NCBI GenBank assembly: GCA_039794405.1
Contig: JBDIVL010000004.1
Coordinates: 72,766-136,765 of the forward strand
Direction: 5' to 3'
From: JBDIVL01 sp039794405
GTDB lineage: Bacteria > Planctomycetota > Brocadiia > Brocadiales > Brocadiaceae
Length of the DNA stretch: 64,000 nucleotides
The notes under the pieces were generated by a model. That model saw only the letters and a list, made by a program, of their open reading frames with translations, was not told the origin of the DNA and searched no databases. Both the position numbers and the translations under genes were made by a program. Shown here piece by piece: positions 17,601 to 24,869 of this stretch (position 1 is the first letter of the stretch; each line of letters begins with the position of its first letter).

Positions 17601-17704
17601 TGAGCATCTAAAAGAGAGGAAGCAAATTTTTGTAAACTATCAGATGAGTTACGTTTCGTTAGTTCAAATGCAAAATATTTAGCATGGTAGGGCGTTATTT
17701 GCAT
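14654..17704 (-). CDS. SNF2-family DEAD/DEAH helicase of restriction-associated type
   Basis: A 1016-residue superfamily 2 ATPase. It shows DEVGLGKTIEAG (Walker A, about 62-73), IDEAHRLRN (motif II, about 161-169), LLTATPLQNS (motif III), AAAEGINLQF (motif V) and QRIGRCHRYGQ (motif VI). The C-terminal 130 residues are a charged coiled coil. At about residues 836-882 an in-frame copy of palindromic repeat family A encodes TPNPLSRGKYKSS, SPLPRGESKSPL and SGGDLGVG. Large SNF2 helicases of this form are commonly encoded beside type III-like Mod/Res pairs. The Mod remnant just downstream suggests the same arrangement once existed here. No DISARM (DrmA/B) or BREX (BrxC/PglZ) partners are present. 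It probably acts as a DNA translocase in defence. Confidence 0.9.
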   Translation of the reverse strand: MQITPYHAKYFAFELTKRNSSDSLQKFASSLLDAQVDLNPHQVEAALFAFRSPLSKGAILADEVGLGKTIEAGLVISQKWAERKRKILIIVPAHLRKQWNQELSEKFFHTSIILEASSFNQEIKKGNLNPFDQKEIIICSYHFARAKDAYIKKINWDLVVIDEAHRLRNVYKPQNKIANTIKDAVAHAPKVLLTATPLQNSLLELYGLVSIIDDYTFGDLKSFKSQFSRLTGENGFYNLKERLKPICMRTLRHQVVEYIKYTNRIAITQEFIPSLDEQKLYDLVSSYLQREDLFALPPSQRQLMTLILRKLLASSTFAISGTLETLANKLEYIVESHNPLNETVEKSIAKDYETFDELKEEWEDDEEVDQSPLDEKERQYSPEEIANMRKEIYDLREFEQLAKSIIRNSKGEVLLTALKKGFAETERLGGNKKAIIFTESTRTQEYLKNILENTAFKGKTVLFNGSNSDPKSREIYWRWLEKYKDTDTITDSKTANLRAAIVDYFKDEAVIMIATEAAAEGINLQFCSFVVNYDLPWNPQRIEQRIGRCHRYGQKFDVVVVNFLNKNNAADQRVYQILAEKFRLFSGVFGASDEVLGSIESGVDFEKRIAQIYQSCRTPEEIQSSFDQLQKELEEHIEDHLKTARQKLLENFDEEVHEKLRVSLRESKEYLTRYENWLWQITKYYLEPYADFVADEYSFTLRENPFAGEKIHPGPYRLGRNIEDVNIYRIGHPLAQCIIEQCKSFQAETAPDNQIGLIFNYSDTPTKISILESLIGKSGCLSVINLTIHSFETEDHILLCGVTDEGTELDIEQCKRLFSLPATINFISDLVSNGKVGKEHTPNPLSRGKYKSSLSGGNPPLSPLPRGESKSPLSGGDLGVGSHIRYLINQIAQKQQTEILQMNTERNAGFFDNEMEKLDKWAEDVKSSMEIELKELDKEIKCRKTEAKKVLNLEEKVQAHRLIKEMEKKRNTLRLNLYQSQDEIDNRKEELMDQIEARLKQTVEILELFTVRWKFI
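15057..15195 (-). repeat. Palindromic repeat family A, copy 5, translated inside SNF2 helicase
   Basis: Four palindromic units including CCCGAGAGGGGAC, CCCCTCTTGGGAGGGG and CCCTCTCGAGAGGGGG, in frame near the helicase C-terminus. Confidence 0.85.
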
Positions 17705-18103
17705 TTATTTGATATGAGTGTAGATCGTTGGCTCGTTATACAGTCCAAAAACTACTAACAGATAAATAGTGTATTTTCTAAAATAATTTAAATTATTTTA
17801 ATCTCGAAACGTTTCCTTAGTGCAGGTATAACTCATTACATATTGATAATTTTATGAACTCATGGCAAGATTTTAGCCTGTTCAATTTTATAGTCAAGCA
17901 AAATAACTGAAGGCTGCTTTGTGTTATGAATCTTCCTCTCTGACAAATCTGGATACGTTGTTACAAGGCATCTTTTTATAAAAACAGGAGTACAGTATTT
18001 GTTTTCCTTAGTGATTATTTGAGTTTAGCTGAGAAGGAATCTTCTAGCCAGTTTCATGAGTAGGTATAAAAGCCGACCATCAGACTGAGAAAGAACACTC
18101 TTC
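17705..18103. other. Intergenic region upstream of helicase
   Basis: AT-rich; contains the 22-bp palindrome at 17779-17800 and otherwise no repeat or open frame I can support. It should hold the promoter of the minus-strand helicase and the 3' end of the repeat-protein transcript. Confidence 0.5.
17779..17800. promoter_or_regulatory. 22-bp perfect palindrome upstream of helicase (possible operator)
   Basis: TAAAATAATTT is followed directly by its exact reverse complement. It lies about 75 bp before the helicase ATG, where an operator or promoter-overlapping site would be expected. AT-rich palindromes also arise by chance, so function is inferred. Confidence 0.35.
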
Positions 18104-20137
18104 TCATTTGCTGCTTCCTGCCATAAACCTTTTTAACACCTTAAAACATGCAAAAAATGGCCTGAAAGGGCGCTTGATTTTTCTCAAAAACCGCATGAGA
18201 AGAAAGGCAGCTATGAGACCCATAATGAGAACGACAATCACCGGACTTGTACCAAACAGCCAGGCCAGAGATTTTATAAGGCCAGATAAAAATGCAAGGG
18301 GGTGGGTAACAAATGCAAACAGAATTGATACAGCAAGGCCATATTTAATAAACTTTGCACATTTTGTGAATACCTTTGGAGGCATAAATCGCATGATAAA
18401 TAAACCGGTCTTTCCCTTTCTGGCTAACATAAGCCCATCGTCACCATACATGCCAACATATTTTATGACATCATCTCCATGTTTTTTCGAAAGCTGGATT
18501 ACATCATCTCCATATTTTTCAATAACTTTAACACCACGAGTACCATATTTTGACACATATGAAATAACATTATCCCCATAAAGAACGGATAACCGCATAA
18601 CGTTATCTCCATATACAGAACTCAAAAGTATACCATCCTTGCCATGCCTCTGAATGATTTTAAGGCCATCATCGCCATACAGTGAAGTATATTTGATAAC
18701 GTCATCACCATATTTCCGTGCTAAGGAAAGGATATCCTCACCATATTTTTCAATCACATTTCCTGCATCGACGCCATATTTTGAAACGTAACGAACAACA
18801 TCATCTCCGTACCGTTGCGATAATTTGAGGACTTTGCCATCGGTAGATTTCAAAACCCTGATGCCATCGTCTCCATACTTCGCGACAAACTGAACGGCAT
18901 CATCCCCATAAGTTTTTATGAGATCATCCGTAAGATGGAGGAGTCCGGTAAATCCTTTTGTAGTCTTAGCAAATCGTGCCCCTTTTATGGCAAGTTTTGC
19001 CCCTTTTGATATACCACTGCCGATAGGAATAAATCCAAGGATATCAAGTCCTGCGAACAGTTTATCTTGTAAGGAAATATCTTCCTGTCGAATCCTCTTC
19101 CGGCTAACCTTCTCAACATCGGATATAAAAAAATTCCTTACCTTATTCGTAATTATGGTAATAGCTTCTTCCCTGACGTTATTGATATCGAGGATTTCGA
19201 ATCTATCCAGGAAATCGTTTCCTAGTTCAAAGATAAGGTTAACGGCTCTCCTGGCGTTTTCATATTTCACGGCTTCATCGTTTTGAGCATTTGCCGTAAG
19301 GGTGTCTGTACCATACCACCAGTTTGAGATCCATTCATAGGTATCTGTTCTCTTCATACCATGGTAAACCTGACTATAAAAATCTCTGTTATCATAAAAG
19401 AGATATACAATAGGAATGGTTTGTTTATGTCCATACGTCTTAATGACATGATAAAAAATTTCGTCATCGATAAAAAGATTGAATAAAACCTTTGCTTTTT
19501 CTCCGTATTCTTTTATAGCCAAGAGGCCATCTTCCTGAAATTTCATAACAACGTTGAGTACATCCTTATCATAAAGTTTTGCAAAGGCAATTCCATGCTT
19601 CCGTACCAGGGGGAAGATGATGTCACCCTTTTCGCTCGCAAGATCAATGAGTTCGAGGCCTTGATTTTTATCTTCCCGAATAAGAAAGAGATTTTCGGGG
19701 TTATCAGCAATGCATTTTATCCCTTTATTTCCGAATGTTGCATAAAATTCAGCGAGGGTTTTGGGCGAGAATATGTTGAGATTATGAATACTGACGGGGG
19801 TGTTATTATGATAGAGTTGGAATATTTCTCGGTAATCCAGGAGCGGATACAAGCCTTCCATCTCTTTGCCATGTTTTTCAAGAAGGACAAGCCCCTCAAT
19901 TTTATACTCCCTCAGGAATTCAAGGGCAAAGGTACCGTGCTGCTGATAGAGCCGGTCTGCATTTTCTCCAAACTGATTAAATACATCCTCGTAAGTGTTG
20001 CAGACGTTGTTCGTGTGGTTAATTCTAATATCCGGGGCTTCTCCCGCAGCATTCTCTTCCGGTCGAGAAGATAAATTCTGCATCGGTAGGAATTGACCTA
20101 CGAAGAAAAGCATGCATAGAAAGGCCTGTTTATGCAT
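18104..20137 (-). CDS. Secreted/membrane protein with fifteen 11-residue YGDD repeats
   Basis: I do not recognise the family. The ATG at 20137 is preferred to one 29 codons earlier because a signal peptide starts there (MHKQAFLCMLFFVGQFLPMQ) and it clears the overlap with the glycosyltransferase gene; the protein is then 677 residues. The N-terminal 370 residues are mixed helical, with irregular (Y/H)G(D/K) units. Residues about 410-574 are exactly fifteen 11-residue units of consensus YGDDVIKYVSK in unbroken phase (one unit, TDGKVLKLSQR, lacks YG). Then come two or three membrane segments and a very basic C-terminus (KIKRPFRPFFACFKVLKRF). Topology suggests an extracytoplasmic repeat domain anchored in the inner membrane. 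It lies 65 bp downstream of the ArnT-like gene, so it is likely part of an envelope glycan cluster. Confidence 0.8.
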   Translation of the reverse strand: MHKQAFLCMLFFVGQFLPMQNLSSRPEENAAGEAPDIRINHTNNVCNTYEDVFNQFGENADRLYQQHGTFALEFLREYKIEGLVLLEKHGKEMEGLYPLLDYREIFQLYHNNTPVSIHNLNIFSPKTLAEFYATFGNKGIKCIADNPENLFLIREDKNQGLELIDLASEKGDIIFPLVRKHGIAFAKLYDKDVLNVVMKFQEDGLLAIKEYGEKAKVLFNLFIDDEIFYHVIKTYGHKQTIPIVYLFYDNRDFYSQVYHGMKRTDTYEWISNWWYGTDTLTANAQNDEAVKYENARRAVNLIFELGNDFLDRFEILDINNVREEAITIITNKVRNFFISDVEKVSRKRIRQEDISLQDKLFAGLDILGFIPIGSGISKGAKLAIKGARFAKTTKGFTGLLHLTDDLIKTYGDDAVQFVAKYGDDGIRVLKSTDGKVLKLSQRYGDDVVRYVSKYGVDAGNVIEKYGEDILSLARKYGDDVIKYTSLYGDDGLKIIQRHGKDGILLSSVYGDNVMRLSVLYGDNVISYVSKYGTRGVKVIEKYGDDVIQLSKKHGDDVIKYVGMYGDDGLMLARKGKTGLFIMRFMPPKVFTKCAKFIKYGLAVSILFAFVTHPLAFLSGLIKSLAWLFGTSPVIVVLIMGLIAAFLLMRFLRKIKRPFRPFFACFKVLKRFMAGSSK
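18416..18910 (-). repeat. 33-bp coding repeat array (15 units)
   Basis: Fifteen consecutive 33-bp units, each starting at the codon for Tyr or His of (Y/H)G(D/K)D. The copies are diverged at nucleotide level but the 11-codon phase is exact. This is a coding array, not a CRISPR. Confidence 0.85.
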
Positions 20138-20201
20138 TTTTATCAAAGGTAAAGACTGATACAGATAAAAAGTTTCGTAGCATGTATGGGTTTTGTAATT
20201 C

Positions 20202-21896
20202 TCAGATATCCCTGTTTGAAACAAAAAGGATTGTGCGATGGCCTACAGAATCCCTTCCCAATACAAATACGGGTATTTCGGGTAATTTCGAAATCTCAGA
20301 GAAGTCTTTTTCCTGGATAAAAAGAAATACCCGCTCATCCGAGTTCAGGAATTGTCGCAAGTTATCCAGGTCACTTATTATCTCAATATGATTCCTGTCT
20401 GTATAAAAGAGATAAGGATCCCGGAAAAAATTATACATAGCAAGTTTTTCATGAGGTTTCATTATAGAATTAGCCTTATCACAAATCTCTTTGGCTGATT
20501 TATATTGATTCAGCACGGGAATGGCTCTCACTGTACCGGTATTAAAGGTTAAAAATATCACAAAAATGAGGATAAAGAGAAAAGGAAGTACCCTCGCATA
20601 CCTTAAAAATCGCAGCATTGCAATACCGCCGATCAGGAAAATTATTACAAATGGGATCGTTAAAGCTGTATATTGGGGAAGGTACTTATATACCACGATT
20701 GGTAAAAGGATACCTAATGCCAATGATAAGCCACAGAGTATATAACAGGGGATATAACCTATTTTTTTAAAATGTTCTTCCCGGAACTGTACGATAAACT
20801 CATTCAGGAACCAGCTTATCAATAACGAGGCTGCAGGGTAGAGAGGGAGGACGTAAATATCTCTTTTCCCTGATACAAAAGAAAAAAAGACAAAAATAAC
20901 AGCAAACCAGACGAATGGCAATAAAATCCCCCGAATCTTCCCTCTGCCTTTTTGAGAAAACAAATATATCGCAATGCCTGGAATAAAGACACTCCATGGA
21001 AAAAAGTTTAGAGGGAAATTGATAAAATAATAATAAAACGGACGTTTATGGGCGAACGAATTAGCAAACCTTCCGACGTTCTGTTTAAACAGGATTTGAT
21101 AGGTGTATTCCTTCCCTCCATGAACACTTGCAAGATAAACCCAGGTAAATACCATGAAGAAAAACAATGTCCCTCCAATCCATGGTCTGGTTCCTTTTAA
21201 GACACCAACGTCTCTTTTCAAGATAAGGTAGATTAATACAATAAGAAATGGAAGAATAAATCCCACAGGTCCCTTAGTAAGTACACCAAAGGCCATGAAA
21301 ATATAAAAGAGGGTGTAATAGAGTCCGGAGCGATTTTTTCCTTCGACTTCATTTCCTTCTCTTTGCAAAGGAGGTAAAGAAGGGCTCAGGGATTTATGGC
21401 CACGATGTGCTGTGTATCCTTTATAAAAACAGAATACAGCCATGGTAACAAAAAAGGTAATAAGGACGTCAAATGCTACACGATGCGCCATCCACAAAAA
21501 CTTTATGCTTGTGGCAAGAATAAGTGAAGCAAGTAAGGCGATCCGTGTATTGTGGTATAAGTTCTTACCAAAGTAAAATATGGCAAGACAACAGCCAATA
21601 CCTGCAAAGGCCGAAGGAAGGCGGGCAGACAGAGGCGTAATCTTTCCAAGTGGAAGTGAAAATACATGAATAAGCCAAAAGAGGAGTGGTGGTTTATCGG
21701 GATATGGCTCGCTATTTAAGTGAGGGACAAGGAAGTTACCGCTATCCCGCATTTCTTTAGCAACTTGTACATATCGTGGTTCATCAGGTGCCCATAAGTC
21801 CCTTTCCCCCAAATGAAACAGAAAAAGAAGTCCCGTAAACAATACAATACATGTTGCTATAAGACGGGTGTTGTTAGCCGGGGAGGCAGAATTCAT
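20202..21896 (-). CDS. ArnT/PMT-type glycosyltransferase (GT39/GT83)
   Basis: A 564-residue polytopic membrane protein with about 11-12 membrane segments. The first periplasmic loop contains ERDLWAPDEPRYVQVAKEM (residues about 29-47), the Asp/Glu-Pro-Arg-Tyr signature of ArnT and protein mannosyltransferase relatives, and YPDKPPLLFWLIH follows. Such enzymes move a sugar from an undecaprenyl or dolichyl phosphate donor to lipid A or another acceptor on the outer face of the inner membrane. Between GYTAHRG and the next membrane segment there is an in-frame insert (SLSPSLPPLQREGNEVEG) that looks like a translated genomic repeat. Its start overlaps the GT9 gene by 23 bp, so the two are probably one operon. 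Confidence 0.87.
   Translation of the reverse strand: MNSASPANNTRLIATCIVLFTGLLFLFHLGERDLWAPDEPRYVQVAKEMRDSGNFLVPHLNSEPYPDKPPLLFWLIHVFSLPLGKITPLSARLPSAFAGIGCCLAIFYFGKNLYHNTRIALLASLILATSIKFLWMAHRVAFDVLITFFVTMAVFCFYKGYTAHRGHKSLSPSLPPLQREGNEVEGKNRSGLYYTLFYIFMAFGVLTKGPVGFILPFLIVLIYLILKRDVGVLKGTRPWIGGTLFFFMVFTWVYLASVHGGKEYTYQILFKQNVGRFANSFAHKRPFYYYFINFPLNFFPWSVFIPGIAIYLFSQKGRGKIRGILLPFVWFAVIFVFFSFVSGKRDIYVLPLYPAASLLISWFLNEFIVQFREEHFKKIGYIPCYILCGLSLALGILLPIVVYKYLPQYTALTIPFVIIFLIGGIAMLRFLRYARVLPFLFILIFVIFLTFNTGTVRAIPVLNQYKSAKEICDKANSIMKPHEKLAMYNFFRDPYLFYTDRNHIEIISDLDNLRQFLNSDERVFLFIQEKDFSEISKLPEIPVFVLGRDSVGHRTILFVSNRDI
21331..21400 (-). repeat. Translated repeat-like insert in ArnT-like gene
   Basis: CTTCATTTCCTTCTCTTTGC and AAAGGAGGTAAAGAAGGGCT form the insert. 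Coding-strand peptide SPSLPPLQREGNE is typical of a read-through palindromic repeat and falls in a loop. Confidence 0.5.
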
Positions 21897-23043
21897 TTTT
21901 TTTGAATCCTTTGCTGGATAATTCCAAAAGTAAAGTTTTTAAAACAGATTCAACCGAAACACCTCCCTGCTCGTAAATAATTTTAGCCATGGTCTCCGGA
22001 GGCCCCCAGTGTTTATAATTCTGCTTTTGAAATATAACGACCGAACGTACACCTAATGCGCAGGCCAAATGTACCGGGCCACTATCACAGGCAATAAAAA
22101 GATCACAATGTGAGATCATGGAGGCAAAAAGTCTGACCGAAGGCTCAAAGGCGAAAGGAGTATCATCTCCTAATGCCTGCCTGAAAGGTTTTATAAGCTG
22201 TCTTTCTTCAGGACCAAAGAAGACAACTGATTTTATTCCCTGTTCACGAAGGGCTGTTATCAGTTGTAAAAAATTCTCTACAGGCCATCTTTTTCTTTTT
22301 TCCTTTCTGCCTCCGACAAAAATGCCAATGACAGGGGCATTATTCCCTCCAACCAGGGTTTCCATTCTCTTCCGCCCCTCCTCTTTTTCTACTGGTGAGA
22401 GAATCAGCAAGGGAAAGATTTTCTGTGTTTCTATGCCTATACTGGTAAAAAATAGTGGTAAAACGTGATACTTGTTTTTCTCGGCCGGCCTTGGAATTGT
22501 AATATTAAACCAATGATCCCATCTTCCTTTACTGCCTATACGGAAACGTGCACCAGAAAGCCCCACAATAATTGAGCTCATAGATGACTGAGAACAGGTC
22601 GCATCAACTGCCATATCATAGCCTGCAGACCTGATTTTCTTTAAAAGAATCAGATTATCCCATAAGGCTCCAGGAAAACAGCGGGTAATGCTGAAGTGAT
22701 GATCAATCGGCAGATTCTGAAAAAGGGCCTTCGATATGGGTGATCCAACGAAATCAATTCTGGCATGGGGAAAGTTGTTCCGGAACAGGAATACGGCAGG
22801 TGTCGCAAGAATGGAATTGCCCATGCGGAATGAGGTACGCACGAGAAGAATCTTTTCAATCCGTTCTTTCTTGAAATTCCTCTGTTCTACCTCAGATTTG
22901 CCCCTGGCAAGGTACATTATTTTCATGATCAAACGACGGATCATCTTGTTTAAAAAATAACGGAGGGAAACCTTCACGTTGAAGAATGTACAAATGCCAG
23001 AGGTATTAAAAAAACTTTTTAAGGTATCTTTTAAATTTTTCAT
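21874..23043 (-). CDS. Glycosyltransferase family 9 (heptosyltransferase-like)
   Basis: A 389-residue GT-B enzyme. The N-terminal domain begins at EKILLVRTSFRMGNSILATP (about 62-81), equivalent to the (R)xxGD(xx)xTP motif of heptosyltransferases, although the usual Gly-Asp is Gly-Asn here. The C-terminal domain has IGIFVGGRKEKRKRWP and FIACDSGPVHLACALGV with the donor-binding DSGPxH. The first 60 residues are extra and basic. GGAATAAGAA before ATG at 23043 serves as the ribosome binding site. Likely adds a sugar to LPS or another glycolipid; donor unknown. It forms an operon with the ArnT-like gene. Confidence 0.85.
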   Translation of the reverse strand: MKNLKDTLKSFFNTSGICTFFNVKVSLRYFLNKMIRRLIMKIMYLARGKSEVEQRNFKKERIEKILLVRTSFRMGNSILATPAVFLFRNNFPHARIDFVGSPISKALFQNLPIDHHFSITRCFPGALWDNLILLKKIRSAGYDMAVDATCSQSSMSSIIVGLSGARFRIGSKGRWDHWFNITIPRPAEKNKYHVLPLFFTSIGIETQKIFPLLILSPVEKEEGRKRMETLVGGNNAPVIGIFVGGRKEKRKRWPVENFLQLITALREQGIKSVVFFGPEERQLIKPFRQALGDDTPFAFEPSVRLFASMISHCDLFIACDSGPVHLACALGVRSVVIFQKQNYKHWGPPETMAKIIYEQGGVSVESVLKTLLLELSSKGFKKNEFCLPG

Positions 23044-23403
23044 TTCTTATTCCGGTCTAAATTTCTATCTTTGCAGAAAAACCAGAAAATAAAAGGAATT
23101 AATTATACAAAATTCAGAGGTTTTCTCCAGAATATTTTGTATAATACCTATAGGAGGCAGGGTTTGGGTTGATATTGGTAAAAGGGTATGAAATCACAGT
23201 TCTCACAGCATGGCAGAGCCACAAACAAGACCTTGCAACAAAGGCGCCAAGACGCAAAGAAAAATATTTCTTAGTGTCTTCGGGCCTTAGTGGCTCGTTA
23301 TTCCAAAGTATTACATCAAAAATCTTGCTAAAAAACAAGGTTTTATAAATTTGTAGTACAGATTCCACGGTTTCTCTATGATACAAATAAAGAAGGTAAA
23401 ACA
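23044..23403. other. Divergent intergenic region
   Basis: Between the GT9 gene (minus) and NfeD (plus). Contains a repeat-like block GGCGCCAAGACGCAAAGAAA near 23245 and TCTTCGGGCCTTAGTGGCTC near 23278. Promoters for both directions must lie here. AAGAAGGTAAAACA before 23404 is the NfeD ribosome binding site. Confidence 0.45.
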
Positions 23404-23850
23404 ATGACTACAAAGTTCTGGTGGATATGGATGATTGTCGCTGCTGCTTTTCTTATTAGCGAGATTTTTACACCGGGATTCTTTCTCCTGTGGTTTGGTA
23501 TTGGGGCAGCAGTGGCAGGTACCCTGGCGCTTATAGGCCTCGGTATGGGGTGGCAATGGGGGGCTTTTGTATGTATTTCGTGTGCACTTTTTGTAGTTTC
23601 AAGAAAGTTTGCAGAACGGTTTACCAAAAAACAGCCATCAGGAGTCGGTGCCGACCGTTTTGTTGGCGAAAAAGGAGTAGTCCTCGAGGAAATTGACAAT
23701 ATAAAAAACACGGGTCTTGTCAGAATAAGAAATGATAATTGGAGGGCTGATAGTAGTACGGATGAGATTATACCTGCAGGAATAAAGGTCGAAGTTATAA
23801 AGATCGTTGGAACCCACCTTGTAGTCAGAATTTTAAAGGAAGGAGAATAA
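23404..23850 (+). CDS. NfeD-family membrane protein (short form)
   Basis: 148 residues. Three hydrophobic segments fill residues 6-66 (WIWMIVAAAFLISEIFTPGF and following). The C-terminal half has VGADRFVGEKGVVLEEI and VRIRNDNWRADS, the OB-fold of NfeD C-terminal domains. It lacks the serine protease domain of long NfeD. NfeD proteins act with SPFH proteins in membrane microdomains and quality control. The slipin gene follows after one base, so the pair is translationally coupled. Confidence 0.9.
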   Translation: MTTKFWWIWMIVAAAFLISEIFTPGFFLLWFGIGAAVAGTLALIGLGMGWQWGAFVCISCALFVVSRKFAERFTKKQPSGVGADRFVGEKGVVLEEIDNIKNTGLVRIRNDNWRADSSTDEIIPAGIKVEVIKIVGTHLVVRILKEGE

Positions 23851-23851
23851 A

Positions 23852-24760
23852 ATGATATCCGGTGAAATAATTCTATTTGCTATCTTAGCGGTTGTCATGT
23901 TCATTGTTGCAGCTACAGGGATAAAAATCGTTAGACCCTGGCAGAAGGGATTAATAGAGAGGATGGGAAGATATCAACGCACGGCAGATAGCGGTCTCAC
24001 GGTTATTATCCCTTTTATAGAAAGAATGATCAAGGTCGATATGCGGGAACAAGTGGTTGACGTCCCTCCACAGGCAGTAATCACCAAAGACAACGTTGCT
24101 GTTGAGGTGGATGCGGTAATCTATTATATGGTTACCGACCCTGTACAGGTTACCTATAATGTTGCCAATTACTACATGGCAATCACTAAACTTGCACAGA
24201 CGAATTTAAGGAACCTGATCGGGGATTTAGCCCTGGATGAAACGCTTACCTCAAGGGAGATCATAAACACGAAATTACGCGAGATCCTTGATATTGCAAC
24301 TGACAAATGGGGGACGAAGGTTACGAGGGTTGAGCTACAGAGAATAGAGCCGCCAAAAGATGTTACTGAGGCAATGCATCGTCAAATGAAGGCAGAACGG
24401 GAAAGACGCGCAATGATTCTTGAAGCAGAGGGACATAAACAATCTGCTATCCTTAAAGCCGAGGGACAAGCAGAAGCGATAAAGAAGGTTGCCGAAGCCG
24501 ATAAATATCAAAAGTTAACGGTCGCCAAGGGAGAGGCGGAGGCGATTCAGACTGTCTTTGGGGCCATTCACGAGGGTAGACCAACAAATGATTTGATTGC
24601 CATTAAATATCTTGAATCCCTCCAGAAAATTGCTGATGGGCAGGCAACAAAGATCTTTTTGCCTTATGAGGCCACGGGTATCCTTGGAAGCATCGCTGGA
24701 GTTGGTGAACTTTTAAAAGAAAAACACTCTCAGGGAAAAGATGAGAGTAAAATCAAATAA
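23852..24760 (+). CDS. Slipin / stomatin-like SPFH (band 7) protein
   Basis: 302 residues. One N-terminal membrane segment (about 5-25), then RPWQKGLIERMGRYQRTADS, VVDVPPQAVITKDNVAVEVD (SPFH core) and LAQTNLRNLIGDLALDETLT, followed by a long Ala/Glu/Lys helix (ERRAMILEAEGHKQSAILKA) that would oligomerise. This is the slipin subgroup paired with short NfeD. It forms oligomeric rings on the inner membrane and influences membrane protease access; the role here is inferred from the pair. No C-terminal anomalies. Confidence 0.93.
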   Translation: MISGEIILFAILAVVMFIVAATGIKIVRPWQKGLIERMGRYQRTADSGLTVIIPFIERMIKVDMREQVVDVPPQAVITKDNVAVEVDAVIYYMVTDPVQVTYNVANYYMAITKLAQTNLRNLIGDLALDETLTSREIINTKLREILDIATDKWGTKVTRVELQRIEPPKDVTEAMHRQMKAERERRAMILEAEGHKQSAILKAEGQAEAIKKVAEADKYQKLTVAKGEAEAIQTVFGAIHEGRPTNDLIAIKYLESLQKIADGQATKIFLPYEATGILGSIAGVGELLKEKHSQGKDESKIK

Positions 24761-24797
24761 ATAAGGGTACAAGAGTAAGTTAATCTCCTTTTTGAAG

Positions 24798-24824
24798 CTG
24801 GTTCAATCTTTAAGACTGAACCAG
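24798..24824. terminator. Near-perfect hairpin between convergent slipin and CorA genes
   Basis: CTGGTTCAATCTT, one base, then AAGACTGAACCAG: a 13-bp stem with one mismatch. It sits between two convergent genes but has no clear T-run. It belongs to a set of GGTTCAATC/GATTGAACC hairpins seen near 28165 and 35455. Terminator role is tentative. Confidence 0.35.
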
Positions 24825-24869
24825 TTAAAGTGCCTGTTCGCTGAGCAGACATAAAAGTATATCGGCACT

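Noticed and set aside
14654..17704. Helicase as part of a DISARM or BREX system
   Set aside because: No DrmA/DrmB, BrxC, PglX or PglZ genes are near; Mod and Res are type III-like.
18416..18910. 33-nt periodic array that could suggest a CRISPR array
   Set aside because: The period is an 11-codon protein repeat inside one long frame; units are diverged in DNA and have no spacers.
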